A stretch of DNA of 64,000 nucleotides from CALDSL01 sp039810245 (lineage in GTDB: Bacteria > Chloroflexota > Anaerolineae > Anaerolineales > Anaerolineaceae): contig JBDHWQ010000012.1 of the NCBI GenBank assembly GCA_039810245.1, forward strand, positions 39,320-103,319, in the 5' to 3' direction. Shown one piece after another: positions 26,293-43,400 of the stretch (positions within the stretch are counted from its first letter, which is position 1; each line of letters begins with the position of its first letter). Under the pieces are notes generated by a model. It did no database searches and was not told the origin of the DNA. It was given only the letters and a program-made list of their open reading frames with translations. A program made the position numbers and the translations under genes.

Positions 26293-26419
26293 GTTCTGCT
26301 ATAATCGTTGTCGAAAAGAAGTGGGGCGATGCGCTGTCCAGCACAGGCCAGAGAAGTTCCTGAACTAGGGCATCAACAAGTCAATATTAGCATGAATTGG
26401 TAGGAATAAGGAATGATTC
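26293..26419. promoter_or_regulatory. Divergent promoter region (AsnB-like / esterase)
   Basis: This 127-base AT-rich gap lies between divergent starts and must drive both genes. AAGGA lies about 7 bases before the esterase ATG. No strong -35/-10 pair was found; AATATTAG around 26382-26389 is the best plus-strand -10 candidate. Confidence 0.3.
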
Positions 26420-27637
26420 ATGAAGCGTGTCTTCAAAACCCAGATGTGGTTGCTGATATTTTTGGTCGTTGGTGGTTGCAGCCTGCCCTCGCAGCCTGCC
26501 CGCCAAACACCGACCAGTGCCGGCGTGGCAAGCCCGATGCCCGGGTTGGCAGCTCCTATTAATGGGAGCACGCCACAGTTGGAAAGCTCCACACAAACCG
26601 CCGCCTCCGACCTCCAGCTCAACCCAGCCGGCGCGCCGGATATCACCGCCCTGCCCGGATTGGCGGATCTGCAGCCCGGCTGGAATCAGATGGATCCCGG
26701 TGGAGCCACTACCTGCGCGCGCGGCGGCAAATACAGCTTCTTTGTGCGGAAAACCACCAGCGACAAACTACTGATCTATTTTGAAGGCGGCGGCAGTTGT
26801 TATGATGCCGAAACCTGCCGCAAGGGCGCAAATAAATTTGACGATTCCATCGATCCGGCATTCCCTGCCGACAATCCCTCGCTAAAAACGGATGGCGTTT
26901 TCGCCCTCAATGATCCGCGCAATCCATTCAAAGATTACAACGTGGTATTCGTCAGTTACTGCACCGGCGATGGCTACCTGGGGCACCAGACGGCGACTTA
27001 CCATAAAGGCCTGAGAAGTTTTACGGTACAGCACCAGGGCTTTACCAACACCCAGGTGGTGCTGGATTGGACCTATCGCAATTTCGCGCAGCCGGCAAAA
27101 TTATTTATGATGGGCTGCAGCGCGGGCGTGATTGGCGGGTACTTTCATGTCCCCTTCATCCTGGAGCACTATCGGAACGTGCCCACCGTGATGGTTGGCG
27201 ATTCGGGCGGTGGTTACGTGCCCGGCCCGACCGCGTTTTTGGATAACTATGGTACACGCGACCTGCTGCCCAACTGGTTACCCCAATACCAGCAGCTTGT
27301 GTCTGGCACTGTGCTCGATCCGTCATTGTTCTTCAGCATCCCGGTGAATGCCTATCCGGGCGTGCGCTTCGCCCTGCTGGATACGCAGCAGGACGCTCCG
27401 CAAAGCGAGCTCATTTCGCGGTTCAATCCGCAATTAACCCTGGCAGATGTGCTGCGCGCCAACCTGAAAACCATCCAGGCGGCCGCGCCGGATGTGTTGT
27501 ATTACGAGGGATCAGGGGATTACCACTGCATCAGCATGGTTCCGGCATATTATGAGTACGAAGTGCGCGGAATAAAGCTCAATGATTGGATCACGCGACT
27601 GGCCGCTGGCCAACCGGTAGAAAGCGTGGCTCCTTAG
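26420..27637 (+). CDS. Pectin acetylesterase / Notum-family lipoprotein
   Basis: This 405-residue protein has a bacterial lipoprotein signal: basic MKRVFK, a hydrophobic stretch, and lipobox VGGC with Cys20, then a Ser/Pro/Thr-rich tether to about residue 85. The catalytic domain has YFEGGGSCYDAETC, VVFVSYCTGDGYLG, the nucleophile elbow GCSAGVIGG (Ser234) and GDYHCISM near the end, which carries the likely acid and His. These match the pectin acetylesterase/Notum alpha/beta-hydrolases that remove O-acyl groups from polysaccharides or proteins. It is exported and lipid-anchored, so it could trim acyl groups from the locus's own glycan or act on plant polymers. It stands alone between divergent and downstream operons. 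Confidence 0.88.
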   Translation: MKRVFKTQMWLLIFLVVGGCSLPSQPARQTPTSAGVASPMPGLAAPINGSTPQLESSTQTAASDLQLNPAGAPDITALPGLADLQPGWNQMDPGGATTCARGGKYSFFVRKTTSDKLLIYFEGGGSCYDAETCRKGANKFDDSIDPAFPADNPSLKTDGVFALNDPRNPFKDYNVVFVSYCTGDGYLGHQTATYHKGLRSFTVQHQGFTNTQVVLDWTYRNFAQPAKLFMMGCSAGVIGGYFHVPFILEHYRNVPTVMVGDSGGGYVPGPTAFLDNYGTRDLLPNWLPQYQQLVSGTVLDPSLFFSIPVNAYPGVRFALLDTQQDAPQSELISRFNPQLTLADVLRANLKTIQAAAPDVLYYEGSGDYHCISMVPAYYEYEVRGIKLNDWITRLAAGQPVESVAP

Positions 27638-27871
27638 GCGGGGCATATGTACAAAGCTAATTGATTATAAAAAGGATAAAATGACGTATAATTCCAGAAT
27701 CAAGCATCGAAACTTCCATCTACCCAAGACACAGCGGGGTTATTTGGGTTCAGTGTAACAAGACTAACGCTGCTCGAAACACCGGGCCGCTTACCTCGTT
27801 TTCATTAAAGTAGATCATACGCTGGTCAGCCTGGCCAACCAGAAAATCGACATCTGGGGATCCCATTCATC
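27638..27871 (+). promoter_or_regulatory. Leader/promoter region of the PKS operon
   Basis: This is the longest AT-rich non-coding stretch before the PKS genes (234 bases). TTGATT (27661-27666) and TATAAT (27687-27692) are both good hexamers but 20 bases apart, longer than the optimum, so the promoter would be weak or factor-dependent. It would give a leader of about 175 bases. A weak hairpin CTGGT/ACCAG (27822-27842) lies near the end. No clear terminator for the upstream esterase gene is seen. Confidence 0.3.
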
Positions 27872-28648
27872 ATGCAATCTGCTTATCCAGTACGCGATTC
27901 GATACCAACCTCACCCTGGCTCGTCTTTCCGAAACCCAACCCGGAAGCGGATGTCCGCCTGTTCTGCTTCCCCTATGCCGGAGCCGGAGCGGTGGTGTAC
28001 CATCCCTGGCCGGGTGACCTGCCCGCCGGTGTTGAAGTGATTGCGGTGCGCTACCCGGGCCGTGAAACCCGGATGCGCGAGCTGCCTTACACGCGACTGG
28101 ATGATTTGCTGGATGGACTGCTGCCGCACCTGCTGCCCTACCTTGACCGGTCGTTTGCATTCTTCGGCCACAGCATGGGTGGCATGATTGCCTTCGAACT
28201 GGCGCGCCGGCTGCGCCGCCAGGGGCACGCACAGCCGGAGCACCTGTTCGTTTCCAGCCGCCGTCCGCTACACCTGCCCGAGCCATATGCCCCACTGCAT
28301 CACCTGGATGATGCCGCTTTCCTCGATGGCGTGCAGCAGCGCTACAACGGCGTGCCGCCCGTGATCTTGCAAGACCCCGAGCTGCTGGGCCTGTTCCTGC
28401 CGATGATGAAAGCCGATTTTTCGATCCTGGAAACCTACCAATTCACTATCGAAGAGCCGTTCGATTTCCCTGTGACAGCCTTCCTGGGAGAGCAAGACCC
28501 TTCCATCGCAAAGCAGGAAATGGCCAGCTGGCAAATGCACAGCCACCGGAAGGTGCCCGTGCAGGTCTTCGCGGGAGACCATTTTTACCTGCATAGCCAG
28601 CGCGCTGCCCTGCTGCACGCAATTGCAGCCCGCCTGAAGGAAACGTAA
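27872..28648 (+). CDS. Type II thioesterase (editing thioesterase of PKS/NRPS)
   Basis: This 258-residue alpha/beta-hydrolase of the GrsT/RifR class removes wrong or stalled acyl groups from carrier proteins. The N-terminal LFCFPYAGAGAVVYHPW and RYPGRETR are typical, the nucleophile elbow is GHSMGG (Ser101), and LGEQDP and AGDHFYLHSQ supply the acid and His. It is the first gene of the PKS operon and lies 4 bases before the phosphopantetheinyl transferase gene, so it should serve this assembly line. ATG 27872 is preceded only by a weak GGGGA about 14 bases away. Confidence 0.93.
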   Translation: MQSAYPVRDSIPTSPWLVFPKPNPEADVRLFCFPYAGAGAVVYHPWPGDLPAGVEVIAVRYPGRETRMRELPYTRLDDLLDGLLPHLLPYLDRSFAFFGHSMGGMIAFELARRLRRQGHAQPEHLFVSSRRPLHLPEPYAPLHHLDDAAFLDGVQQRYNGVPPVILQDPELLGLFLPMMKADFSILETYQFTIEEPFDFPVTAFLGEQDPSIAKQEMASWQMHSHRKVPVQVFAGDHFYLHSQRAALLHAIAARLKET

Positions 28649-28652
28649 GCCG

Positions 28653-29399
28653 ATGACCGATTGGCAAATTCCATCCCTTCCCCTGCATGTGGAAGGCACT
28701 CAGCTTGACCTGTGGCAAATCTCACTCGACCTTGCGCCGGAGGAGATGGATGCGCTGGAAGAACTGCTCTCATCGCAGGAGCGCGCGCGGGCGCGGCGCT
28801 TCCATTTCGAGCGTGACCGGCGGCGCTACGTGGTGGCGCACGCCACACTGCGCTCGCTGCTGGCGGAATACACCGGCAAGGTTCCATTGGAGTTGGATTT
28901 TGAAGTTTCAGCGCATGGAAAGCCATCGCTGGCAGGTAGCGGATTGTTTTTCAACCTGGCACACTCGCACGAGCTGGCGCTGATCGCAGTGACCACGCTC
29001 GGCGAAGTTGGCGTGGATGTAGAATACGCGCGCGCACTGGACGATTTGGACTCGCTGGCGCGCGCGTGCTTCTCGGCGGACGAATACCGCGAGTGGCAAT
29101 CCTTGCCGGCTGCGCAGGCACACCCGGCTTTTTTCCAGGCCTGGGCGCGCAAAGAAGCCTTCATCAAGGCCCTGGGTGAAGGATTATCGCACCCGCTGCA
29201 GGCTTTCCGCGTGAGCCTGCTGCCCGGCGAACCGGCGCAACTGCTGGAAGTAGCGGGAGACGACCGCGAGGCAGCGCGTTGGACGCTGCATGGAATCCAT
29301 CTGCCCGCCGGGTACGCGGGAGCAGTAGCCATCCGCGCTATTGGCGTAGAATGCCGCTATTGGAACTGGAACAACCTGAGAGAGGTGACCAATGTCTGA
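28653..29399 (+). CDS. Sfp-type 4'-phosphopantetheinyl transferase
   Basis: This 248-residue enzyme transfers phosphopantetheine from CoA to the active Ser of acyl carrier proteins, here most likely the ACPs of the PKSs that follow. Landmarks are FNLAHSHELALIAV (100-113), the Mg2+-binding GVDVE (120-124) and WARKEAFIKALGEGL (164-178). Its length is normal for the two-lobed Sfp class. It overlaps the first PKS gene by 8 bases (ATGTCTGA), with AGAGGTGA just upstream as that gene's ribosome site, so the two are co-translated. Confidence 0.94.
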   Translation: MTDWQIPSLPLHVEGTQLDLWQISLDLAPEEMDALEELLSSQERARARRFHFERDRRRYVVAHATLRSLLAEYTGKVPLELDFEVSAHGKPSLAGSGLFFNLAHSHELALIAVTTLGEVGVDVEYARALDDLDSLARACFSADEYREWQSLPAAQAHPAFFQAWARKEAFIKALGEGLSHPLQAFRVSLLPGEPAQLLEVAGDDREAARWTLHGIHLPAGYAGAVAIRAIGVECRYWNWNNLREVTNV

Positions 29400-32300
29400 T
29401 CGCAATGCCACCCAAACGCCCATGAACGAGCCCATCGCCATCATTGGCATTGGCTGTCGCTTTCCCGGCGGCGTAAACGACCTGGAGACCTTCTGGCAGC
29501 TCTTGCGCGATGGCGTGGACGCGATCACCGAAATTCCGGCCTCGCGCTTTGACCTAGACACCTGGTATGATCCGCGTCCGGCCACCCCGGGTAAGGTGAT
29601 GACGCGATTTGGTGGCTTTCTGGATGCGATCGACCAGATGGATGCTGGCTTTTTTGGAATTTCCCCGCGCGAGGCCGAACGCCTCGACCCGCAGCAACGC
29701 CTGTTAATGGAAGTGGCCTGGGAAGCGCTGGAAAATGCCGGCCAGCCAGCGGAGAAATTGTCTGGCAGCCAAACGGGCGTGTTTATCGGCCAGTGGCTCA
29801 ACGATTTTGAGGCGCGCCTGTTTGCCGATCCGGCTGCTACTGATTTCTACATGACTACCGGCAGCGGGCGCTACGCGGCTTCCGGGCGGCTGTCATTTCT
29901 TTTTGGCCTGCAGGGGCCAAGCCTGACGCTGGACACAGCCTGTTCTTCCTCGCTTGTAGCGGTCAACCTGGCGTGCCACAGCCTGCGCAGCGGCGAATGT
30001 AACATGGCACTGGCCGGCGCGGCGAATGTGATCTTGCAGCCCAATATCACCATCGCTTATTCGCAATCGAAGATGATGGCCACGGATGGGCGCTGCAAGT
30101 TTGGCGATGCCAGCGCCAACGGCTACGTACGGAGTGAAGGCGCGGCCGTGTTGGTGCTCAAACGCCTGAGCGACGCCCGGGCGGATGGCGACCCTATCTT
30201 GGCGCTCATCCGTGGCAGCGCGGTGAATAACGACGGGCAGAGCAGCGGCTTTCTCACCACGCCGGGCAGTGCAGGCCAGGAAGAAATGCTACGCAAAGCA
30301 TATTGCAACGCAGGCGTCCAGCCCGGGCAAGTACAGTATATTGAAGCGCACGGCACGGGCACATCCGCCGGAGACCCGGTAGAAATTGGCGCCCTGGGTG
30401 CGGTGTTGGCCGAAGACCGCCCCGCCGACCACCCGTGCCTGGTTGGATCGGTGAAGACCAACTTCGGCCACACCGAAGGCGCGGCTGGGCTGGCCGGGTT
30501 AATCAAAGTGGTGCTGGCGCTCAAGCACGGGCAGATCCCGCCCAGCCTGCACTTCCACACGCCCAGCGCAAAAATCCCCTGGGAAACGCTGCCTTTAAAG
30601 GTAGCGGACCACCTGCAAGATTGGCCCGAACACACCGGCCCTGCGATTGCCGGGGTCAGCGCGTTTGGGATCACTGGAACCAATGCGCATGTAGTGCTGC
30701 AAGAAGCCCCCCCGCAGGCAGCTGCGCAGGTTGCGCCGCTGCCCACCGGCACATTTTTGCCGCTATCCGCACGCTCACCTGAGGCGCTGCGCGCGCAGGC
30801 CGGTCGCTTTGCCGTTCTTCTGCGCCAGGGTAGCGCACCGTTAGCCGACGTGCTCTACAGCGCCAGCCGGCGCCGCAGCCATCACCCTTACCGCCTGGCA
30901 GCCCAGGCCGTAGATCGCGACTCCCTGGCGCAAGCGCTTGAAGCTTACGCGCAGGATGACCCGGCTGCCCCGGTGACGGTGGGCAACGCCATTGCGCCGC
31001 GCAAGGTGGTCTTCGTTTTCCCCGGGCAGGGTGGGCAGTGGCTGGGCATGGGCCGGCAACTACTGGCCAGCGACCCGGTGTTCCGCCGCACAATTGAGCG
31101 CTGCGAAGAGGCTTTCCGCGGGCTGGTGGATTGGAGCCTGCTGGAGCAGATTGCGGCGGATGAGGCCGGCTCGCGCATGGGCGAGATTGACGTAGTGCAG
31201 CCCATGCTGTTTGCCATCCAGGTGGCGCTGGCCGAGAGCCTGCGCGCGCGCGGCGTGCAGCCGGATGCAGTGGTAGGCCATAGCCTGGGCGAAGTGGCCG
31301 CGGCTTGCGTGGCCGGCGCACTTTCCCTGGAAGACGCCGCGCGGGTAATCTGCACCCGCAGCCGCCTGATGCGCCGCGTAAGCGGCAAGGGCGGCATGGC
31401 GGTGATTGGTTTGTCGCTGGAACAAACCAACGCATTATTAGAAGACTACCGCGACCGCCTTTCTGCGGCGGTGAGCAACAGCCCCAGCTCCACCGTGATC
31501 TCGGGCGACCCCGCAGCGCTGGAAGAAGTGATGAACAAACTGCGCGCGGACAATATCTTCTGTCGCGCGGTCAATGTGGATGTGGCGGCGCACAGCCCGC
31601 ACATGGACGCGCTGCGTCCCGAGCTGGTAGCTGCGCTGGCTGGTATCCAGCCCAAACCGGCCAGCGTGTTGTTGATGTCCACCGCAGAGGGCCGGCCGGT
31701 GGACGGCGCAACGCTGGATGCCGAGTACTGGGGGCGCAACCTGCGCCAGCCGGTTCTGTTCGCCAGCGCCGTGCAGCAGCTCCTCGCCCAGGGCTACACC
31801 GCTTTTGTGGAATGCGGGCCGCACCCGGTGCTGCTCACGGCCGTGGGGCAAAACTCAGATTCCGCCAGCGCCCCGGTGACGCTGGCTGCCATGCGCCGCG
31901 AAGAAGACGAGCAGGCGCAGCTCGACGCGGCAGTAATGGGCCTGTACGCCAACGGCGCGCCGCTGGACTGGTCTCTGGCCGCGCCGGCGAGCGGGCAGGT
32001 GGTGCCGCTGCCCAACTATCCCTGGCAGCGCGAGCGCTACTGGGTGGACACCAAAACCACCCAAACCGATCCGCTGGCCGGGTGGTTTTACCAGGTGCAA
32101 TGGAAAGCTGCCCCGCGCGCCAGCGCCAGCGCCGCGCCTGCGGGAAACTGGCTGGTATTCTGCGAGCCGGGCGAAGATGGCCTGGGCGCGCAGCTTGCCG
32201 GCTGCCTGGCCGCATTGGGCGCACAGGTGACGCGCGTGATCCCTGGCGCGCAGTTTGGCCGCGACGCGCAGACCTATACCATCGCGGCGGACAACCCGCA

Positions 32301-33990
32301 GCACTTCCGCCAATTATTAGATGGCGTATTGGCGCGCGCAGGCGAGCTGGATGGCGTGGCTTTTTGCTGGGGCGCTTCTGCGCCCGGCGTGGACGCACTG
32401 GATACCGCGGGTCTGGAAAGCGCGCAGGATACCCACCTGCGTGGGGCGCTGCACCTGGTGCAGTCACTGGCCACGGCCGCGTGGACTACGGATGCCCGCC
32501 CGCGCCTGTGGCTGGTGACGCGCGACGCCCAGCCGGTGGTGGCCGGCCGCGTCAGCGGGCTGGCGCAGGCCACCCTGTGGGGCTTTGGACGCGTGCTGGC
32601 CTTTGAATACCCTGAGCTGTGGGGCGGGTTGGTGGACACCGACGGCGCCTCGCTGGAAAGCGTGGCGCGCGAGCTGCTCGGCCCGGGCGACCAGCAGGTT
32701 GCATTCAGGCGCGGCCGGCGCTTCCAGGCCCGGCTGGCGCGCCAGTCCATCGTCCCCATGCCGGATGATGAGCTCAGCTTCTCTCCGGATGCCGCGTACC
32801 TGATTACCGGCGGGTTGGGTGGGTTGGGGTTGAAAGTGGCCGCCTGGATGGCATCCAGGGGCGCGCGCAACTTGGCGCTGATGGGCCGCAGCCGTGGCAC
32901 ACCGGCCGCGCAGCAGGCAGTGGAAGCGCTGGAAGCACAGGGCGTGCGCATACTGCGCGTACAGGGCGATGCCAGCCACATGGAAGACGTTGAACGCGTG
33001 CTGGGGGAAATTGCCACCGCGCTGCCACCGCTCAAAGGTATCATCCACTCTGCCGGAACGTTGGAAGATGCGCTGCTTTCCAAAGCCGAGTGGCCTGCTT
33101 ACCAGCGCGTGATGTCTTCTAAGGTTTCTGGCGCTTGGAATTTGCACCGCGCCACGGAAGGCCTGGACCTGGACCTGTTCGTATTATTCTCCTCAGCCAC
33201 AGCCCTGCTGGGCACACCGGGGCAAAGTAATTACGCCGCCGCCAATGCCTTCCTGGATGCGCTGGCCTACGCGCGCCAGGCAGCCGGGCTGCCGGCCCTG
33301 TCGATCAACTGGGGCGGGTGGAGCGAGGTCGGCCTGGCCACGCAGCACGAGCGCGCGTCGTCGCTGGCGCACATCGGGCTGGAGAGCTTTGCCCCGCAGA
33401 AAGGCCTGGCAGCCCTGGAGCGCGCGCTGCTGCAAACCCAGCCGCAGCTCGCGGTGATGGCGATGGACTGGAACCGCTACGCCGAACAGCGCCCGCGCGG
33501 CGCCAGCGCATTTTATGCGACTTCGGTCAGCGCGCAGAAAGCAGCCGGGGCCGCGCAAGAGACCGGTAGCGAGCGCGCGTCCATCGCGCAGCAGATCGAA
33601 GATGCCGATCCCAGAGATCGCATGAACCTGATCAGCGGCCAGGTGGCCGGCGTGGTAGCCAGGATCCTGCGCCACGCCCACCCGGACTCCATCAATCGCG
33701 ACCAGGGATTTTTCCAGATGGGCCTGGACTCGTTAATGGCAGTAGAATTGAGAAATTCGCTGCAGAAAGCCTTTGGCCGCACGTTGCGCTCCACGCTTGC
33801 GTTTGATTTTCCCAGTATCAACAGCCTCAGCCGCTACCTGTACACCGAAATGTTCCCACAGCAGACCGCCGCGCAGCCCGAGCCGCTGCCGGATGCTGGC
33901 GCCGAAGAAGAAACGCTGGCCAGCCTGAGCCGTGATGAGGTCAAGAGCCTGCTGGATGACGAGCTGCGCATGCTGGAAGAGGACCTGTAA
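29392..33990 (+). CDS. Type I PKS module M1: KS-AT-KR-ACP
   Basis: This 1532-residue single-module synthase has a KS at ~13-435 (Cys184 in DTACSSS, His320 in HGTGT, His360 in NFGH) and an AT at ~525-830 (Ser631 in GHSLGE). A structural/active KR follows (TGGLGGLG near 1135; Ser1268, Tyr1281), then an ACP (Ser1447 in GLDSL). There is no DH, so a beta-hydroxy product is expected; the LED motif after HSAGT points to a B-type alcohol. The AT specificity motif is VAAH (~732-735), neither HAFH (malonyl) nor YASH (methylmalonyl). Only ~13 residues precede the KS, so there is no N-terminal docking helix, while the C-terminus ends in a docking-like helix (SRDEVKSLLDDEL). This suits the first extension module, but no loading domain is present. 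Confidence 0.95.
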   Translation: MSDRNATQTPMNEPIAIIGIGCRFPGGVNDLETFWQLLRDGVDAITEIPASRFDLDTWYDPRPATPGKVMTRFGGFLDAIDQMDAGFFGISPREAERLDPQQRLLMEVAWEALENAGQPAEKLSGSQTGVFIGQWLNDFEARLFADPAATDFYMTTGSGRYAASGRLSFLFGLQGPSLTLDTACSSSLVAVNLACHSLRSGECNMALAGAANVILQPNITIAYSQSKMMATDGRCKFGDASANGYVRSEGAAVLVLKRLSDARADGDPILALIRGSAVNNDGQSSGFLTTPGSAGQEEMLRKAYCNAGVQPGQVQYIEAHGTGTSAGDPVEIGALGAVLAEDRPADHPCLVGSVKTNFGHTEGAAGLAGLIKVVLALKHGQIPPSLHFHTPSAKIPWETLPLKVADHLQDWPEHTGPAIAGVSAFGITGTNAHVVLQEAPPQAAAQVAPLPTGTFLPLSARSPEALRAQAGRFAVLLRQGSAPLADVLYSASRRRSHHPYRLAAQAVDRDSLAQALEAYAQDDPAAPVTVGNAIAPRKVVFVFPGQGGQWLGMGRQLLASDPVFRRTIERCEEAFRGLVDWSLLEQIAADEAGSRMGEIDVVQPMLFAIQVALAESLRARGVQPDAVVGHSLGEVAAACVAGALSLEDAARVICTRSRLMRRVSGKGGMAVIGLSLEQTNALLEDYRDRLSAAVSNSPSSTVISGDPAALEEVMNKLRADNIFCRAVNVDVAAHSPHMDALRPELVAALAGIQPKPASVLLMSTAEGRPVDGATLDAEYWGRNLRQPVLFASAVQQLLAQGYTAFVECGPHPVLLTAVGQNSDSASAPVTLAAMRREEDEQAQLDAAVMGLYANGAPLDWSLAAPASGQVVPLPNYPWQRERYWVDTKTTQTDPLAGWFYQVQWKAAPRASASAAPAGNWLVFCEPGEDGLGAQLAGCLAALGAQVTRVIPGAQFGRDAQTYTIAADNPQHFRQLLDGVLARAGELDGVAFCWGASAPGVDALDTAGLESAQDTHLRGALHLVQSLATAAWTTDARPRLWLVTRDAQPVVAGRVSGLAQATLWGFGRVLAFEYPELWGGLVDTDGASLESVARELLGPGDQQVAFRRGRRFQARLARQSIVPMPDDELSFSPDAAYLITGGLGGLGLKVAAWMASRGARNLALMGRSRGTPAAQQAVEALEAQGVRILRVQGDASHMEDVERVLGEIATALPPLKGIIHSAGTLEDALLSKAEWPAYQRVMSSKVSGAWNLHRATEGLDLDLFVLFSSATALLGTPGQSNYAAANAFLDALAYARQAAGLPALSINWGGWSEVGLATQHERASSLAHIGLESFAPQKGLAALERALLQTQPQLAVMAMDWNRYAEQRPRGASAFYATSVSAQKAAGAAQETGSERASIAQQIEDADPRDRMNLISGQVAGVVARILRHAHPDSINRDQGFFQMGLDSLMAVELRNSLQKAFGRTLRSTLAFDFPSINSLSRYLYTEMFPQQTAAQPEPLPDAGAEEETLASLSRDEVKSLLDDELRMLEEDL

Positions 33991-33993
33991 ACC

Positions 33994-40449
<6,456 letters not shown>

Positions 40450-40458
40450 GTGCTGACC

Positions 40459-43400
40459 ATGACCGCTGACCCATCCTCTCCAGAACTTTCCCCCATCAAG
40501 CGCGCCCTGCTTGAAATCCGTGATCTGCGCGCGCGCCTGGCAGAAGTGGAATATGCGCAGTTCGAGCCGGTGGCCATCGTCGGGCTGGGGCTGCGCATCC
40601 CCGGTGGCGTGGATGATGCCGGATCGTACTGGCGTCTGCTGCGCGACGGGGTGGATGCCATCACCGGAATCCCGCCAACGCGCTGGAGCCTGGAGCAGTT
40701 CTACGACGAGGACGTTTCCAAACCGGGCAAAATGACCACGCGCTTTGGCGCGTTTCTGGACGACGTCGACCGCTTTGACGCCGCGTTCTTTGGTATTTCG
40801 CCGCGCGAAGCCACCAGCATGGACCCCCAGCAGCGCCTGCTGCTCGAAACTACCTGGGAAGCCATTGAGAATGCCGGGCAGTCGCCGGAAAAGCTGCTCG
40901 GCACGCAAACCGGCGTGTTCATCGGCATTTCCAACAACGATTACTTCCGCATGGTGATCAAAGACCTGGAAAAGATCGATACCTACGCGGTGACCGGCGG
41001 CATGTTCAGTGTCGCTTCCGGCCGCATCGCCTACCTGCTGGGATTGCGTGGCCCGGCGCTCTCGATCGACACTGCCTGTTCCTCATCGCTGGTGGCGGTG
41101 CACCTGGCCTGCCAGAGCCTGCGCAAAAAAGAAACGGATATGGCCCTGGTAGGCGGGGTCAACCTGATCCTGACACCCGAAGCCAACATCAACTTCTCCA
41201 AGGCCGGGATGATGGCAGCCGACGGGCGCTGCAAGACCTTTGACGCCCGCGCCGACGGTTACGTGCGCGGCGAAGGCTGCGTGGTGGTGGTGCTCAAACG
41301 CCTGGCGGACGCTCAGGCCGCGCGCGATCACATCCTGGCTGTCATCCGCGGCTCGGCCACCAACCAGGATGGTCGCTCCAATGGCCTGACCGCCCCCAGC
41401 GGGCCGTCGCAGGAAGCGGTGATCCGATCCGCGCTGCGCTCGGCAGGCGTCCAGCCCCACCAGGTGAATTATGTGGAAACGCATGGCACCGGCACTTCGC
41501 TGGGCGACCCCATCGAAGTGGATGCGCTGGGAGCCGTGTACAGCCAGGAACGCGATCCTGCCAACCCACTCCATATTGGCTCGGTCAAGACCAACGTGGG
41601 TCACCTGGAAGCCGCGGCCGGGCTGGCCGGGTTGGTAAAGGTGGCCCTGGCGCTGCATCACCAGGAAATCCCGCCGCACCTGCATTTTGAGACCCCTAAC
41701 CCGCACATTTCCTGGGCCGATTACCTGCTGGACGTACCTACCCGGCGCACCCCCTGGCTGCCGCTGGACGGGCGGCGTATCGGCGCGGTCAGCTCGTTCG
41801 GGTTTAGCGGCACCAACGCGCACATCATCCTCGAAGAAGCGCCTGCCCCGCTGCCGGCCGCCGACGCCGAGCCGCTCCCGCGGCTGGTGACGCTATCGGC
41901 GCGCAGCGCGCCATCCCTGCGCGCACTGGCCGAAAAATTCCGTGAATTCCTCGATGGTCCGTCACTCAGCGCAGCGCAGTTCGCCACGCTGGCGCGAGTC
42001 AGCGGCGTGGGGCGCTCGCATTACGCCCACCGCCTGGCGCTCAGCTCCGCCAGCGGCGAGCACTTGCGCGACTTGCTGGCCGGATTTTTGGACGGCAAGC
42101 AGCCGGCCGGCGCGTGGAATGGCCAGGTGGAAAGCTCAGAGCCCCCGGCGGTGGCATTCCTGTTCACCGGGCATGGCTCGCATTACGTCAACATGGGCCG
42201 CGCGCTGTATGACACCCAGCCGGTCTTCCGCGAAGTGATCGACCGCTGCGACACGCTGCTGCGCAGCCGCCTGCCGCGCCCGCTGCTGGAAGTGCTCTAC
42301 CCCGATGCCGCGCCAGGGAGCGCAGAATACCAGCAGGTGGTAGATTGCCTCAACGACATGACCTATGGCCAGCCGGCCATGTTCGCCCTCGAAGTGGCGC
42401 TGGCGGCGCTATGGCGCTCGTGGGGCGTGATCCCCGCCGCGGTGGCCGGCCACAGCCTGGGCGAGTACGCCGCCGCGGTGACAGCCGGCGTGGTCAGCCT
42501 GGAAGATGGGCTGGCACTGATCGCCGAGCGCGGCCGGCTGATGCAGCAGCTCCCCGAAGATGGCCTGATGGTCACCGTCTTTGCCGAAGAAGAAAACGTA
42601 GTGAAAGCCATCGCGCCCTACGCGACGCAAGTAGCCATCGCCGCGGTAAATAGCCCCGAGACGATGGTGATCTCCGGCCAGCGCGAGGCGGTGATGGCCG
42701 CGGTGGACGCGCTCAGTGCGCAGGGCGTGCGCACCAAAATCCTCAACATTTCGCGCGCGGCGCACTCGCCCATGGTCGAGCCAATGGTGGCCGGCATGGC
42801 GCGCGCCGTCAGCGGTGTGCAGTTCGCCATCCCCGAAGTCGAGTTCTTCTCGGCGGTCAGCGGCCAGGTCGAGAGCGAGGCCGTGGCGCAGCCCGCCTAC
42901 TGGCCGCGCCACCTGCGCCAGACAGTGCGCTTTGGCGCGGCGGTCGAGTCGATGTACGACGCCGGCTACCGCGTATTCCTCGAAATCGGCCCGCACCCCA
43001 CGCTGATTAATCTGGGGCAGCGCACGCTGGTAGATGACCCGCGCGTGGTGTGGCTGCCTTCGCTCTCCAATAAGGTGGCCGACCGCGAGCAGATGCTGGA
43101 AAGCGCGGCCCGGCTGTACGTGGCCGGCGGCAGCCTGGATTGGGATGGACTGCACGGCGCCCCGCTGATGGACAAAATTCCGCTTCCCACCTACCCCTGG
43201 GAACGCAAGTCTTACTGGTGGAAAACCACCGAACGCCCTGCCAGCCCGGTCACCCCGCGCTTCGAGAGCGCCTCAGCCGCCGCAGAGCGCCAGTCGCGCC
43301 TGGCTCCACTCGACCTGGGGCTGGAGCGTTTCTCGGCACGATGGGACGCGCTCAACACGCTGGCAGCGGCCTACATGAACAATGCCCTGTACGAGCTGGG

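Noticed and set aside
29392..30700. M1 ketosynthase as a KSQ-type loading domain
   Set aside because: The active-site Cys184 is present in DTACSSS, not Gln, so it is a normal condensing KS.
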